DNA of 9,300 nucleotides from Lachnospiraceae bacterium (lineage in GTDB: Bacteria; Bacillota; Clostridia; Lachnospirales; Lachnospiraceae): assembly GCA_022798035.1 (NCBI GenBank), contig JAAWLS010000067.1:1-9300 (forward strand), read 5' to 3'. How positions within the stretch are numbered: the first letter of the stretch is position 1; every line of letters starts with the position of its first letter. A program made the position numbers and the translations under genes. Shown piece by piece: positions 1 to 7,199 of the stretch. The notes under the pieces were generated by a model that saw nothing but the letters and a program-made list of their open reading frames with translations, was not told where the DNA came from and did no database searches.

Positions 1-3000
1 ATTCTTCAAATCATAAATCAGCTGCTCCAAATCTTCGATAGAATAAATATCATGGTGAGGCGGCGGAGAAATCAGAGAAACACCCGGCGTGGAAAGCCTT
101 GTTCTGGCAATCCAGGGATAAACTTTCTGTCCTGGCAGATGTCCTCCCTCTCCCGGCTTCGCTCCCTGAGCCATTTTAATCTGAATCTCCTTGGCGCTGA
201 CCAGATAACGGCTGGTGACGCCGAATCGGCCGGATGCCACCTGTTTAATGGCAGAACAACGGTTATTTCCATCCTGTCCCACCGTCAAGCGTTCCGAACT
301 CTCACCGCCCTCTCCGCTGTTGGATTTCCCATGAAGGCGGTTCATGGCTATAGCCAGAGTTTCATGAGCCTCCTGGGAAATGGAACCATAAGACATTGCT
401 CCTGTTTTAAACCGAGTCACAATAGATTCCACAGATTCCACTTCTTCCAGAGGAATCTCTTTTTTGGGATAATCAAAGTCCATCATACCCCGCAGGTTTG
501 CTTTCTTTTCCTCTGCATCCGCAGCGGCTGTATACTGTTTAAACAGCTGATAATCTCCCCGTTTGGTGGATTCCTGAAGCAGATGAATCGTCAGCGGATT
601 GTACAGATGGCTGTCGGCGCCGCTGCGCATCTTGTGGCGGCCCCGGCTCTCCAGCGTCAAATCTGTCTCAAGCCCTAATGGGTCATAGGCGCTGGAATGA
701 AGAGCGTTCACATCCTCCTCAATATCTTTTATGGTGATTCCTCCAATACGGCTTACCGTATTGGTAAAATATTTCTGAATCACCTCAGAACTGATTCCAA
801 TTGCCTCAAAAATTTTGGCTCCCTGATATGACTGAATGGTAGAAATTCCCATTTTCGCCGCAATCTTCACGATTCCGTGGAGAATGGCATGATTGTAATC
901 CGCAACGGCCGCATAGTAGTCTTTGTCCAGCATATGTTCATCAATCAGCTGTTTGACTGTGTCCTGAGCCAGATAAGGATTGATAGCGCAGGCGCCGTAG
1001 CCTAACAGCGTGGCAAAATGATGTACTTCCCTGGGTTCTCCGGACTCCAAAATCACCGCCAGCGCCGTTCTCTTTTTCGTCTTAATCAAATGCTGCTGCA
1101 GGGCAGACACCGCCAGCAGAGAGGGAATGGGCACATGGTTTTCATCCACACCCCGGTCAGACAAAATCAAAATATTGGCTCCATCCCGGTAAGCCCGGTC
1201 TGCCTCCACAAACAACCGGTCAATGGCTTTTTCCAGGCTTGTATTTTTGTAGTAAGTAATAGGAATCTCCACCACCTTAAATCCTTCCACTTTCATGGAT
1301 TTAATCTTCATAATGTCTGTGTTGGTGAGAATTGGATTGTTTACTTTCAGCACCTGACAGTTGATAGGTTTTTCTTCCAGCAGGTTGCCGTCTTCCCCGA
1401 TATAAACCGTAGTACTTGTTACTACTTCCTCCCGAATAGAGTCAATGGGCGGATTCGTCACCTGGGCAAATTTCTGTTTGAAATAGTTAAACAAGGGTTG
1501 ATGGTCTCCCGCCAGAGCCGCCAGAGGCGTGTCAATTCCCATAGCCGCCGTACCCTCTCCGCCATTTTTCGCCATAGGCAAAATGGCCTCTTTCAGAGAT
1601 TCGTATGTATATCCGAATGTCTTCTGCATTCTTTGGCGTTCTTCTTTCTCATACTCTGGCACCCTCTGATTTGGAATTTTCAAATCTTCCAGGTTAATCA
1701 GATTCCTGTCCAGCCACTCTCCGTAGGGCTGCCTGCCTGCATATTTTTCTTTCAGCTCATCATCGTCAATCACTCTGCCCTGAACTGTGTCCACCAGAAG
1801 CATTTTTCCTGGGCGGAGCCGTTCTTTGGCCGCAATTTTCGTGGGTTCAATATCCAAAACACCCACCTCAGAAGATAAAATCAGATTGTCATCCTCTGTG
1901 ATATAGTAACGGGAGGGCCGAAGGCCGTTCCGGTCCAAGACAGCTCCCAGAATATCTCCGTCGCTGAACACAATGGAGGCCGGGCCGTCCCATGGTTCCA
2001 TCATGGTTGCGTAATACTGGTAAAAATCTTTTTTCTTCTGGCTCATCAGCGCATTGTTTGCCCAGGGTTCCGGAATGGTAATCATCACCGCAAGCGGCAG
2101 CTCCATACCGCTCATCACCAGAAATTCCAGCGTGTTGTCCAGCATGGCAGAATCGGAACCCTCCGCATTGACCACCGGAAGCACTTTCTGAAGCTCCCCC
2201 TTCAGGTATTCAGATTCCATGGTTTCTTCTCTGGCCAGCATCTTATCGGCGTTTCCGCGAATGGTATTGATTTCCCCGTTATGTACAATAATACGGTTGG
2301 GATGCGCCCGCTCCCAGCTGGGATTGGTGTTGGTGGAAAACCTGGAATGCACAGTTGCAATGGCAGATTCATAATCCTTGTCCTGCAAATCTCCAAAGAA
2401 AAGCCGCAGCTGTTCCACCAGAAACATGCCTTTATACACAATCGTCCGGCTGGAGAGGGACACCACATAAGTGTCGTCGCTGGACTGCTCAAAGACACGT
2501 CTCGCCACATAGAGCCTCCGGTCAAAATCCAGCCCTTTTTCCACATTTCCCGGCCGTTTTACAAATCCCTGCAGAATACAGGGCATACAGTCAACCGCTT
2601 TCTGTCCCAGTTTATCCGCATCAATAGGCACCTCTCTCCATCCCAGAAATTCCATGCCTTCTTTCTGCACAATCACCTCAAACATTTTCTTCGCCCGGTT
2701 GCGCTTCAGCTCATCCTGGGAAAAGAAAAACATGCCGACGCCGTAATCTCTCTCCTCTCCCACATCAATACCGGCCTCTTTCGCCGCTTTTTTAAAAAAT
2801 TTGTGAGAAATCTGCAGCAGAATCCCTACGCCGTCTCCTGTCTTGCCTTCTGCATCTTTTCCAGCTCTATGTTTTAAATTCTCTACAATTTTCAACGCAT
2901 TCTCTACCGTCTTATGGCTCTTGATTCCCTTGATATTCACCACCGCTCCGATTCCGCAGTTGTCATGTTCAAAACTGGGGTCATACATTCCCATCGCTGT

Positions 3001-3018
3001 TCTTTTCGTCTCCTGCAT
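1..3018 (-). CDS. gltB: Glutamate synthase large subunit (GltB), N-terminal 1006 residues, partial
   Basis: This is the large subunit of glutamate synthase, which transfers the amide of glutamine to 2-oxoglutarate to make two glutamates, a central cytoplasmic ammonia-assimilation step. The frame is open from ATG at 3018-3016 to the window edge with no frameshift at the points checked. It starts MQETKRTAMG, and CGIG at residues 21-24 supplies the N-terminal nucleophile Cys21 of a class II glutamine amidotransferase, implying removal of a 20-residue propeptide. HSRFSTNTNPSWERAHPN begins at residue 224 and NGE is at 247-249, both amidotransferase signatures. The FMN-binding synthase domain is recognised by GAMSYGSIS (about 873-881), NSGEGGE (900-906) and SPPPHHD near 985. 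About 500 residues are missing, including the iron-sulfur cysteines and the C-terminal beta-helix. GGGAGG at 3032-3027, 8 nt upstream, fixes the start. gltD would be expected beyond the left edge. Identification of the family is secure. Confidence 0.96.
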   Translation of the reverse strand, partial: MQETKRTAMGMYDPSFEHDNCGIGAVVNIKGIKSHKTVENALKIVENLKHRAGKDAEGKTGDGVGILLQISHKFFKKAAKEAGIDVGEERDYGVGMFFFSQDELKRNRAKKMFEVIVQKEGMEFLGWREVPIDADKLGQKAVDCMPCILQGFVKRPGNVEKGLDFDRRLYVARRVFEQSSDDTYVVSLSSRTIVYKGMFLVEQLRLFFGDLQDKDYESAIATVHSRFSTNTNPSWERAHPNRIIVHNGEINTIRGNADKMLAREETMESEYLKGELQKVLPVVNAEGSDSAMLDNTLEFLVMSGMELPLAVMITIPEPWANNALMSQKKKDFYQYYATMMEPWDGPASIVFSDGDILGAVLDRNGLRPSRYYITEDDNLILSSEVGVLDIEPTKIAAKERLRPGKMLLVDTVQGRVIDDDELKEKYAGRQPYGEWLDRNLINLEDLKIPNQRVPEYEKEERQRMQKTFGYTYESLKEAILPMAKNGGEGTAAMGIDTPLAALAGDHQPLFNYFKQKFAQVTNPPIDSIREEVVTSTTVYIGEDGNLLEEKPINCQVLKVNNPILTNTDIMKIKSMKVEGFKVVEIPITYYKNTSLEKAIDRLFVEADRAYRDGANILILSDRGVDENHVPIPSLLAVSALQQHLIKTKKRTALAVILESGEPREVHHFATLLGYGACAINPYLAQDTVKQLIDEHMLDKDYYAAVADYNHAILHGIVKIAAKMGISTIQSYQGAKIFEAIGISSEVIQKYFTNTVSRIGGITIKDIEEDVNALHSSAYDPLGLETDLTLESRGRHKMRSGADSHLYNPLTIHLLQESTKRGDYQLFKQYTAAADAEEKKANLRGMMDFDYPKKEIPLEEVESVESIVTRFKTGAMSYGSISQEAHETLAIAMNRLHGKSNSGEGGESSERLTVGQDGNNRCSAIKQVASGRFGVTSRYLVSAKEIQIKMAQGAKPGEGGHLPGQKVYPWIARTRLSTPGVSLISPPPHHDIYSIEDLEQLIYDLKN

Positions 3019-3060
3019 TCTTTCATCCTCCCTGCTCTGCTGTTATGGATATGGCTTCAT

Positions 3061-3077
3061 CGCAGTAAAGTACTGCG
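3061..3077 (-). repeat. 7-bp perfect inverted repeat at the start of the gltB transcript
   Basis: CGCAGTA and TACTGCG are separated by only 3 nt. Relative to the predicted gltB promoter this falls at about +2 to +18 of the mRNA. It could be a repressor operator or a 5'-end stem-loop that stabilises the message. The sequence alone cannot separate these. Confidence 0.45.
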
Positions 3078-3085
3078 TTAAAATT

Positions 3086-3114
3086 AATATACACCTTTTT
3101 TCTCATTCTGTAAA
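3086..3114 (-). promoter_or_regulatory. Predicted sigma-A promoter of gltB
   Basis: On the minus strand, -35 TTTACA (3114-3109) and -10 TATATT (3091-3086) each match 5 of 6 consensus positions and are 17 nt apart. Transcription would start near 3079, giving a leader of about 60 nt before the gltB ATG. Confidence 0.65.
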
Positions 3115-3129
3115 CAACTTTTTTCTATA

Positions 3130-3182
3130 TATTTTCTGATAATATAATTATTTGTTTGTATATCAAATTATTTTCTGATAAT
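3130..3182. repeat. 14-bp exact direct repeat upstream of the gltB promoter
   Basis: TATTTTCTGATAAT occurs at 3130-3143 and again at 3169-3182, start to start 39 bp. The copies lie about 50 and 90 bp upstream of the predicted gltB start site, where activators usually bind. gltAB operons in other Firmicutes are often under a LysR-type activator. Assigning these repeats to any regulator is inference. The A/T-rich background lowers confidence. Confidence 0.4.
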
Positions 3183-3350
3183 TAAGTTGTATTTTTTTAT
3201 CAAATCTATATTTTTTATACAATTATAGCGAAATAACGGGAAATATTTCTGTTTCTTTCCAAAGAAAAAATCTAGTTTTTAGCGGTATAACCTTGAATTG
3301 TGTCTAAATTGTGTGTCATTATTTTCCGCTTGCGCGAGTGCACATATTAT

Positions 3351-3394
3351 TTTTATCTTATAGAAAATCCGGAGGAATTTCCTATAAGATAAAA
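3351..3394. repeat. 44-bp palindrome (18-bp arms) next to the dehydrogenase terminator
   Basis: Arms at 3351-3368 and 3377-3394 pair over 18 bp with an 8-nt centre (CCGGAGGA). The single non-Watson-Crick position is G-U in a minus-strand transcript and C-A in a plus-strand one, so the fold favours minus-strand RNA. There is no T-run after it on either strand, so it is not itself an intrinsic terminator. Its right arm includes the T-tract of the terminator at 3391-3433. It may be an mRNA 3'-end structure or a protein-binding palindrome. Confidence 0.55.
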
Positions 3395-3433
3395 AACAAG
3401 GGAGTATGGCTTTTCATCTGCCATGCTCCCTTG
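3391..3433 (-). terminator. Intrinsic terminator of the alcohol dehydrogenase gene
   Basis: In the minus-strand transcript CAAGGGAGCATGGC pairs with GCCATACTCCCTTG (14-bp stem with one internal C-A mismatch, 9-nt loop), followed at once by TTTTTT (3396-3391). It begins 28 nt after the dehydrogenase stop codon. Orientation and position fit that gene. Confidence 0.85.
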
Positions 3434-3461
3434 CTTACTCTATCTAGTTCTCTCTGATTTT

Positions 3462-4568
3462 TTATTGATTGACAACCGCAATTTTAAATCCATCCATGCG
3501 GATATTTGTTTCCATTGCTTCATTGATTTCATCTAGTGGGAATTTGTGAGAAACAAGCTCTCCTACCGGCCATCCTTGTTTTACAGCCTCTTTCAGCATT
3601 TCCATTGCCTGCATCCAGTCTTTCGCCTGATAGGTCCAGGAACCAACTACTTTGATTTCCTTATTGCAGATATCCAAATGAGGATTGTACGTTGTGTCTC
3701 CGTTATTCACAAAGAATCCCAGTTCGCACATGCAGCCTCCCCGACGAACATAATGCCAAATGGTGGAAGCCGCTTTTGGGGAACCGGTACACTGAAATGC
3801 CATTTCAGCTCCCTTTCCTTCTGTGAGCTCTTTTACTGCACTTTCCGCCTCTTCCTTCAGGAAATTAACGGTTCGGCTTGCACCTAGTTTCTGAGCCATT
3901 GCAAGACGATTTTCGTCCCCGTCTACTGCAATAATATTTCTACAACCCATGGTACGCAGAGTCGTCAGAAGAAGCAGACCAATCGGACCGCAGCCCTGTA
4001 CTAAAACATAAGAATTGTGTTTAAAATTAAAAATTTCTTTTGCCTTTTCCACTGCATGAACCACAACGGCAGCAGGTTCTATCAAAAGACGGCTGTCCAA
4101 ATCCTCCATGTCAGATACGTTGAAAATGACTCCTCCGGCATTGATTTTTATGTATTCGCCAAACCAGCCATTAAAGAAATGTTCTTCCCCAGCTAACAGA
4201 CCGAAAATCTCCCCGCCGTCACACAGATGAATTTGTTCGGGATGTTTCCTACAGGTATCGCAAGTTCCGCAGGGTTTCAAACCTGTCACAATTTTATCCC
4301 CAACTGCCAATGGCTTTCCAGAATAATCCTCTGTCACATTCTTTCCAATCTTGACGATTGCGCCGGTTCCTTCATGTCCAAGCTGAATTGGGATATATCC
4401 AAAGGGGTCTCCCTTATATTCATGAACATCCGTTCCGCAGATACCGCATCCCTCCACTTTTACAAGCACTTCATCATCGTTAATCTCTGGAACCGGAAGC
4501 TCTCTGACCTCAATTTTCTTTTCCCCTGTCAGCACTGCCACTTTTGCTGTTTCTGGAATCTTACTCAT
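3462..4568 (-). CDS. Zinc-dependent alcohol/polyol dehydrogenase (medium-chain family)
   Basis: This 368-residue protein is a typical medium-chain zinc dehydrogenase, probably oxidising a secondary alcohol or polyol to the ketone with NAD in the cytoplasm. The catalytic zinc site is visible as GCGICGTD (Cys44), GHE (His65, Glu66) and EPAAVVVHA (Glu164). The structural zinc site is Cys100, Cys103, Cys106 and Cys116, with the last spacing two residues longer than the commonest arrangement. The Rossmann motif GCGPIG is at 192-197, and Asp216 after the second strand favours NAD over NADP. The sequence resembles sorbitol, threonine and erythritol/threitol dehydrogenases, but no substrate can be assigned. 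AAAGGA lies about 10 nt before the ATG. The gene has its own likely promoter, a strong terminator and a TetR-type gene 134 bp upstream in the same direction, which probably controls it. Confidence 0.92.
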   Translation of the reverse strand: MSKIPETAKVAVLTGEKKIEVRELPVPEINDDEVLVKVEGCGICGTDVHEYKGDPFGYIPIQLGHEGTGAIVKIGKNVTEDYSGKPLAVGDKIVTGLKPCGTCDTCRKHPEQIHLCDGGEIFGLLAGEEHFFNGWFGEYIKINAGGVIFNVSDMEDLDSRLLIEPAAVVVHAVEKAKEIFNFKHNSYVLVQGCGPIGLLLLTTLRTMGCRNIIAVDGDENRLAMAQKLGASRTVNFLKEEAESAVKELTEGKGAEMAFQCTGSPKAASTIWHYVRRGGCMCELGFFVNNGDTTYNPHLDICNKEIKVVGSWTYQAKDWMQAMEMLKEAVKQGWPVGELVSHKFPLDEINEAMETNIRMDGFKIAVVNQ

Positions 4569-4610
4569 AAAAATACCATCCTTTCTTCATTCATGTTATT
4601 TTGTATTTTC

Positions 4611-4639
4611 ATTGTAAGATTCCCCTGTTTTCAATACAA
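4611..4639 (-). promoter_or_regulatory. Possible promoter of the alcohol dehydrogenase gene
   Basis: On the minus strand, -35 TTGTAT (4639-4634) and -10 TACAAT (4616-4611) are 17 nt apart. The -10 matches 5 of 6 positions and the -35 only 3 of 6, as is common for regulated promoters. A TTACA/TGTAA dyad (4641-4645 and 4658-4662) lies just upstream. Confidence 0.42.
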
Positions 4640-4663
4640 GTTACATATTCTTTTGACTGTAAG

Positions 4664-4695
4664 AAACATTACACATAAACAAATGTGTAATGTTT
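4664..4695. repeat. Perfect 13-bp inverted repeat between tetR and the dehydrogenase gene
   Basis: AAACATTACACAT (4664-4676) and ATGTGTAATGTTT (4683-4695) are exact reverse complements around a 6-nt A-rich spacer. The repeat starts 7 nt after the TetR-type gene's stop codon and lies about 25 bp upstream of the candidate dehydrogenase -35. It could be the operator of the upstream regulator or a tetR transcript end. No T-run longer than three follows it on the minus strand, and the stem is A/T-rich, so I favour the operator. Confidence 0.6.
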
Positions 4696-4702
4696 TCAAA
4701 TC

Positions 4703-5251
4703 TCACAAATCCTTTAACAGCTCACATAATTTCGGCGGCAGTGCATCAATCAAACGGTCTGTCATTTCCTCCGGTGTCAGAATCATTTTGTTTTTAGTCC
4801 ATTCTGCAGTCATATGAATGGAGCCGTGGCAATACATGCGCAGAAGAAAATCTATCTCCGGCGTCAAACATGCATCTCCCTTTTTATGAATGACATCCTT
4901 ATAAAACTGATAGATGCACTCGTAGTCATAATCAATCAGACAGTTCTGTGCAGAAGAAGAAAATGCAGAAGAAAAAAATACTTTTTCTTCCATCATCAAC
5001 TGAAACTTTGTAATCAAACCTTCCCGCAGCGAGAGGCTGATTCCCATTTGTCGAAATGATTTCTGGGCTAAAATATCAAAATACCAGTTTACCAAATCGT
5101 ACTTATCTTTAAAATAACGATAAAAAGTAGGCCTGGTTACTTCACAGGCCTCTACAATTTCCGTCACAGTAATCCTGTCAAGAGGTTCACATTCCATCAA
5201 AGATACCAGCGCTTTTACAAATTTTCTTTTTATTTTTTCTGATGAACTCAT
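4703..5251 (-). CDS. TetR/AcrR-family transcriptional regulator, DhaS-like
   Basis: This 182-residue DNA-binding regulator has its helix-turn-helix at about residues 27-47, where ITVTEIVEACEVTRPTFYRY is diagnostic of TetR proteins. The following FKDKYDLVNWYFD is typical of the subgroup that contains DhaS, the regulator of dihydroxyacetone kinase operons. The remaining helices would form the ligand pocket and dimer surface. Length is normal for the family. It sits 51 nt downstream of the HAD gene and 134 bp upstream of the dehydrogenase, all on one strand, so it may be partly cotranscribed with purA and the HAD gene. The ribosome binding site is weak (GAGAAAG about 11 nt before ATG). A TTTTGC/GCAAAA dyad at 5267-5291 just upstream could be an autoregulatory site. 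Control of the dehydrogenase is inferred from context. The inducer is unknown. Confidence 0.9.
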   Translation of the reverse strand: MSSSEKIKRKFVKALVSLMECEPLDRITVTEIVEACEVTRPTFYRYFKDKYDLVNWYFDILAQKSFRQMGISLSLREGLITKFQLMMEEKVFFSSAFSSSAQNCLIDYDYECIYQFYKDVIHKKGDACLTPEIDFLLRMYCHGSIHMTAEWTKNKMILTPEEMTDRLIDALPPKLCELLKDL

Positions 5252-5302
5252 GAATCTGACTTTCTCTTTTGCCTGAAGCGTCGTCGCAAAACCTCAATAT
5301 CC

Positions 5303-5926
5303 TTATTCCACTCCCAGGCTTTTCAACTCCTCTTCGGCCTGAGATTTTGTATGAAAATGAATGGTTGCCATACCCAGCTGATTTGCTGCAATGATATTGC
5401 TGCGATTGTCATCCAAAAAGACGCATTCTGTAGGCTCCAGCTGATATTTTTTCAGCAGCGCTTCGTAAATTTCAATCTCCGGCTTTGTGGCATGTACCTC
5501 ATAGGAAAAAATAGCGCCGTCCACTTTCTCCACAAAAGACAGCTCTTCTATACTCTGAGAATACAGCCTTCTGGGATAATTTGAGAGCAGATATACGCCG
5601 TACCCTTTTTCCTGCAGGCTTTCCAGCCAGGAAACAGCATAATCATACCGCTTTATACTGTTTCCCAGATTATCCCAGAAGTTCATAATCTCCGCTCTGC
5701 ACTCCGGAGCCTTTTCCAAAAATCCCTCTAAAATCTCTTCATCTGACATCCGGCTTCTGTCAAATTCATTCCACAAATCTGACAGAACCGTTGCATTTGC
5801 CACTTTTTCATAAGTTTCTTTTGAAAGATCAAGGCTGTTCAAAAATCCCTGCCAGTCAAAGTCCACCAACACTTTCCCCACGTCAAAAACCACATTTTTT
5901 ATTATGCTTTTCTCTTTATTTTCCAT
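5303..5926 (-). CDS. HAD-superfamily phosphatase (YihX-like)
   Basis: This is a haloacid-dehalogenase-fold hydrolase of 207 residues counted from ATG 5926-5924, probably a soluble phosphatase for a sugar phosphate or nucleotide. Motif I is VVFDVGKVLVDFD with nucleophile Asp15. The usual +2 aspartate is Gly17, as recalled for the YihX-like 'FDLGNV' group, so this is not a sign of decay. Motif II is LLSNYPRR (Ser115), motif III has Lys148 in HATKPEIEIY, and motif IV is FLDDNRSN (Asp172, Asp173). A helical cap lies between motifs I and II. The frame also has an ATG at 5959, but that sits inside purA without a ribosome binding site. The chosen start overlaps the purA stop by 11 nt, which suggests coupled translation. 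The substrate is unknown, and a housekeeping role in nucleotide or sugar-phosphate metabolism is only suggested by the purA linkage. Confidence 0.9.
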   Translation of the reverse strand: MENKEKSIIKNVVFDVGKVLVDFDWQGFLNSLDLSKETYEKVANATVLSDLWNEFDRSRMSDEEILEGFLEKAPECRAEIMNFWDNLGNSIKRYDYAVSWLESLQEKGYGVYLLSNYPRRLYSQSIEELSFVEKVDGAIFSYEVHATKPEIEIYEALLKKYQLEPTECVFLDDNRSNIIAANQLGMATIHFHTKSQAEEELKSLGVE

Positions 5927-7199
5927 TGCGATAAATAATGTCCTCCCTGCCTGGGCCATTGGAAATCATTGTAATAGGAAATCCAATTTTTTCTTCCACA
6001 AACTCAATATATTTCCGGCAGTTTTCCGGCAGCTCCTTATAATTTCGGATTCCCCGGATGTCGCACTTCCATCCTGGGAGAGTCTCCAAAACCGGTTTTG
6101 CTTTCTCTAATTTTACAGTGGCGGGGAATTCCGTGGTAATCTCACCATCAATTTCATACCCGACACAGACTGGAATTTCATCCAGATATCCCAGAACATC
6201 CAGCACCGTAAAGGCCACGTCCGTGGTACCCTGAATGCGGCATCCATACTTGCTGGCCACAGCGTCAAACCATCCCACGCGTCTGGGCCGTCCGGTAGTT
6301 GCTCCGTACTCTCCACCATCGCCGCCCCGGCGCCTCAGCTCTTCTGCCTCCTCACCAAAAATTTCACTGACAAAAGCCCCTGCCCCCACAGCGGAAGAAT
6401 ACGCTTTGCACACTGTGATAATTTTCTGAATCTCATAAGGCGGAATTCCAGCTCCAATGGCTCCATAAGCTGCCAATGTGGAGGAGGAAGTCACCATGGG
6501 ATAAATCCCGTGGTCCGGGTCTTTCAGAGAACCCAGCTGTCCCTCCAGCAGAATATTTTTCCCATCCTGAATTGCTTTCCAGAGATAAGCGGAAGTATCG
6601 CATACATAAGGCTCCACCATTTTCTTGTATTCCATCAAATCATTCATCAAATCTTCTGGTTTCAGCAGAGGCTTGTGATACAGATGTTCCAGCATTACAT
6701 TTTTCGTCTCGCAGATGCGCTCCACTTTTTCCTTTAACGTCTCCTCGTCAAAAAGTTCGCTGACCTGGAAACCAATCTTGGCATATTTATCAGAATAAAA
6801 AGGTGCAATCCCTGATTTGGTGGAGCCAAAAGATTTGCCTCCCAGCCGTTCCTCCTCATACTGGTCAAACAGAATATGATAAGGCATTACCATCTGAGCC
6901 CGGTCAGACACCAGAATCTTGGGCTTTGGCACCCCTCTGTCCACAATCGACTGAATCTCCTGGAAAAGAACCGGAATATTCAAAGCCACGCCGTTTCCTA
7001 TAATACTGGTGGTATGATTATAAAATACTCCGCTGGGCAGAGTGTGAAGAGCAAATTTACCGTAGTCATTTACAATGGTATGACCTGCATTCGCACCTCC
7101 CTGAAAACGTACGATAATGTCGGCTTCTTTTGCCATCATATCTGTAATCTTTCCTTTTCCTTCATCGCCCCAGTTTGCACCAACAATTGCGTTTACCAT
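5916..7199 (-). CDS. purA: Adenylosuccinate synthetase
   Basis: PurA joins IMP and aspartate using GTP to form adenylosuccinate, the first committed step from IMP to AMP, in the cytoplasm. All 427 residues are present, a normal length. Near the N-terminus is GANWGDEGKGK (residues 7-17) with catalytic Asp12, then QGGANAGHT with catalytic His40. GSTKSGIAP is at 125-133, DHGIYPMVTSS at 229-239, and the substrate-loop motif YGATTGRPRRVGWFD at about 298-312. The segment around 218-245 (LLEGQLGSLKDPDHG and after) differs from the commonest EGAQG form, which I recall as typical of a clostridial branch. AAAGGAGG at 7215-7208, 8 nt before ATG, fixes the start. The gene has its own likely promoter at 7347-7375 and overlaps the HAD gene downstream. 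Confidence 0.97.
   Translation of the reverse strand: MVNAIVGANWGDEGKGKITDMMAKEADIIVRFQGGANAGHTIVNDYGKFALHTLPSGVFYNHTTSIIGNGVALNIPVLFQEIQSIVDRGVPKPKILVSDRAQMVMPYHILFDQYEEERLGGKSFGSTKSGIAPFYSDKYAKIGFQVSELFDEETLKEKVERICETKNVMLEHLYHKPLLKPEDLMNDLMEYKKMVEPYVCDTSAYLWKAIQDGKNILLEGQLGSLKDPDHGIYPMVTSSSTLAAYGAIGAGIPPYEIQKIITVCKAYSSAVGAGAFVSEIFGEEAEELRRRGGDGGEYGATTGRPRRVGWFDAVASKYGCRIQGTTDVAFTVLDVLGYLDEIPVCVGYEIDGEITTEFPATVKLEKAKPVLETLPGWKCDIRGIRNYKELPENCRKYIEFVEEKIGFPITMISNGPGREDIIYRNGK
5942..5946 (-). promoter_or_regulatory. Distant ribosome binding site for the HAD gene, inside purA
   Basis: GGAGG lies within the purA coding sequence 15 nt before the HAD ATG at 5926, farther than the usual 6-9 nt. 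There is no in-frame ATG, GTG or TTG between them. The long spacing plus the overlap with the purA stop suggests that HAD translation depends on ribosomes finishing purA. Confidence 0.5.

Larger units (their letters stand above)
3019..3461. other. 443-bp A/T-rich intergenic region between gltB and the dehydrogenase gene
   Basis: No credible gene is seen on either strand. From about 3080 to 3290 the DNA is overwhelmingly A and T. The region holds the gltB promoter, a short inverted repeat at the predicted transcript start, a 14-bp direct repeat, a 44-bp palindrome and the dehydrogenase terminator, all listed separately. Smaller structures are a TTTCTTT/AAAGAAA inverted repeat at 3252-3267 and two AATTGTGT copies at 3296 and 3307, spaced 11 bp apart. 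TATCAAAT also occurs at 3161 and 3198. These short A/T-rich repeats may be chance. Confidence 0.7.

Noticed and set aside
52..2877. Several plus-strand open frames of 90-286 codons opposite gltB
   Set aside because: They are antisense shadows of a clearly coding minus-strand frame with intact GltB motifs, have no ribosome binding sites, and translate to low-complexity, family-less sequence.
3016..3026. An earlier ATG at 3026-3024 before the gltB start
   Set aside because: It is out of frame with gltB, stops after about 30 codons, and overlaps the ribosome binding site that serves the ATG at 3018.
2843..3139. A hydrophobic 98-codon plus-strand frame that could suggest a small membrane protein
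   Set aside because: Most of it is the complement of the gltB N-terminus and promoter. No ribosome binding site precedes it, and the hydrophobicity comes from T-rich DNA.
5927..5959. The longer start of the HAD gene at 5959
   Set aside because: The extra 11 codons lie inside purA, have no ribosome binding site, and add residues not expected before the HAD motif I strand.
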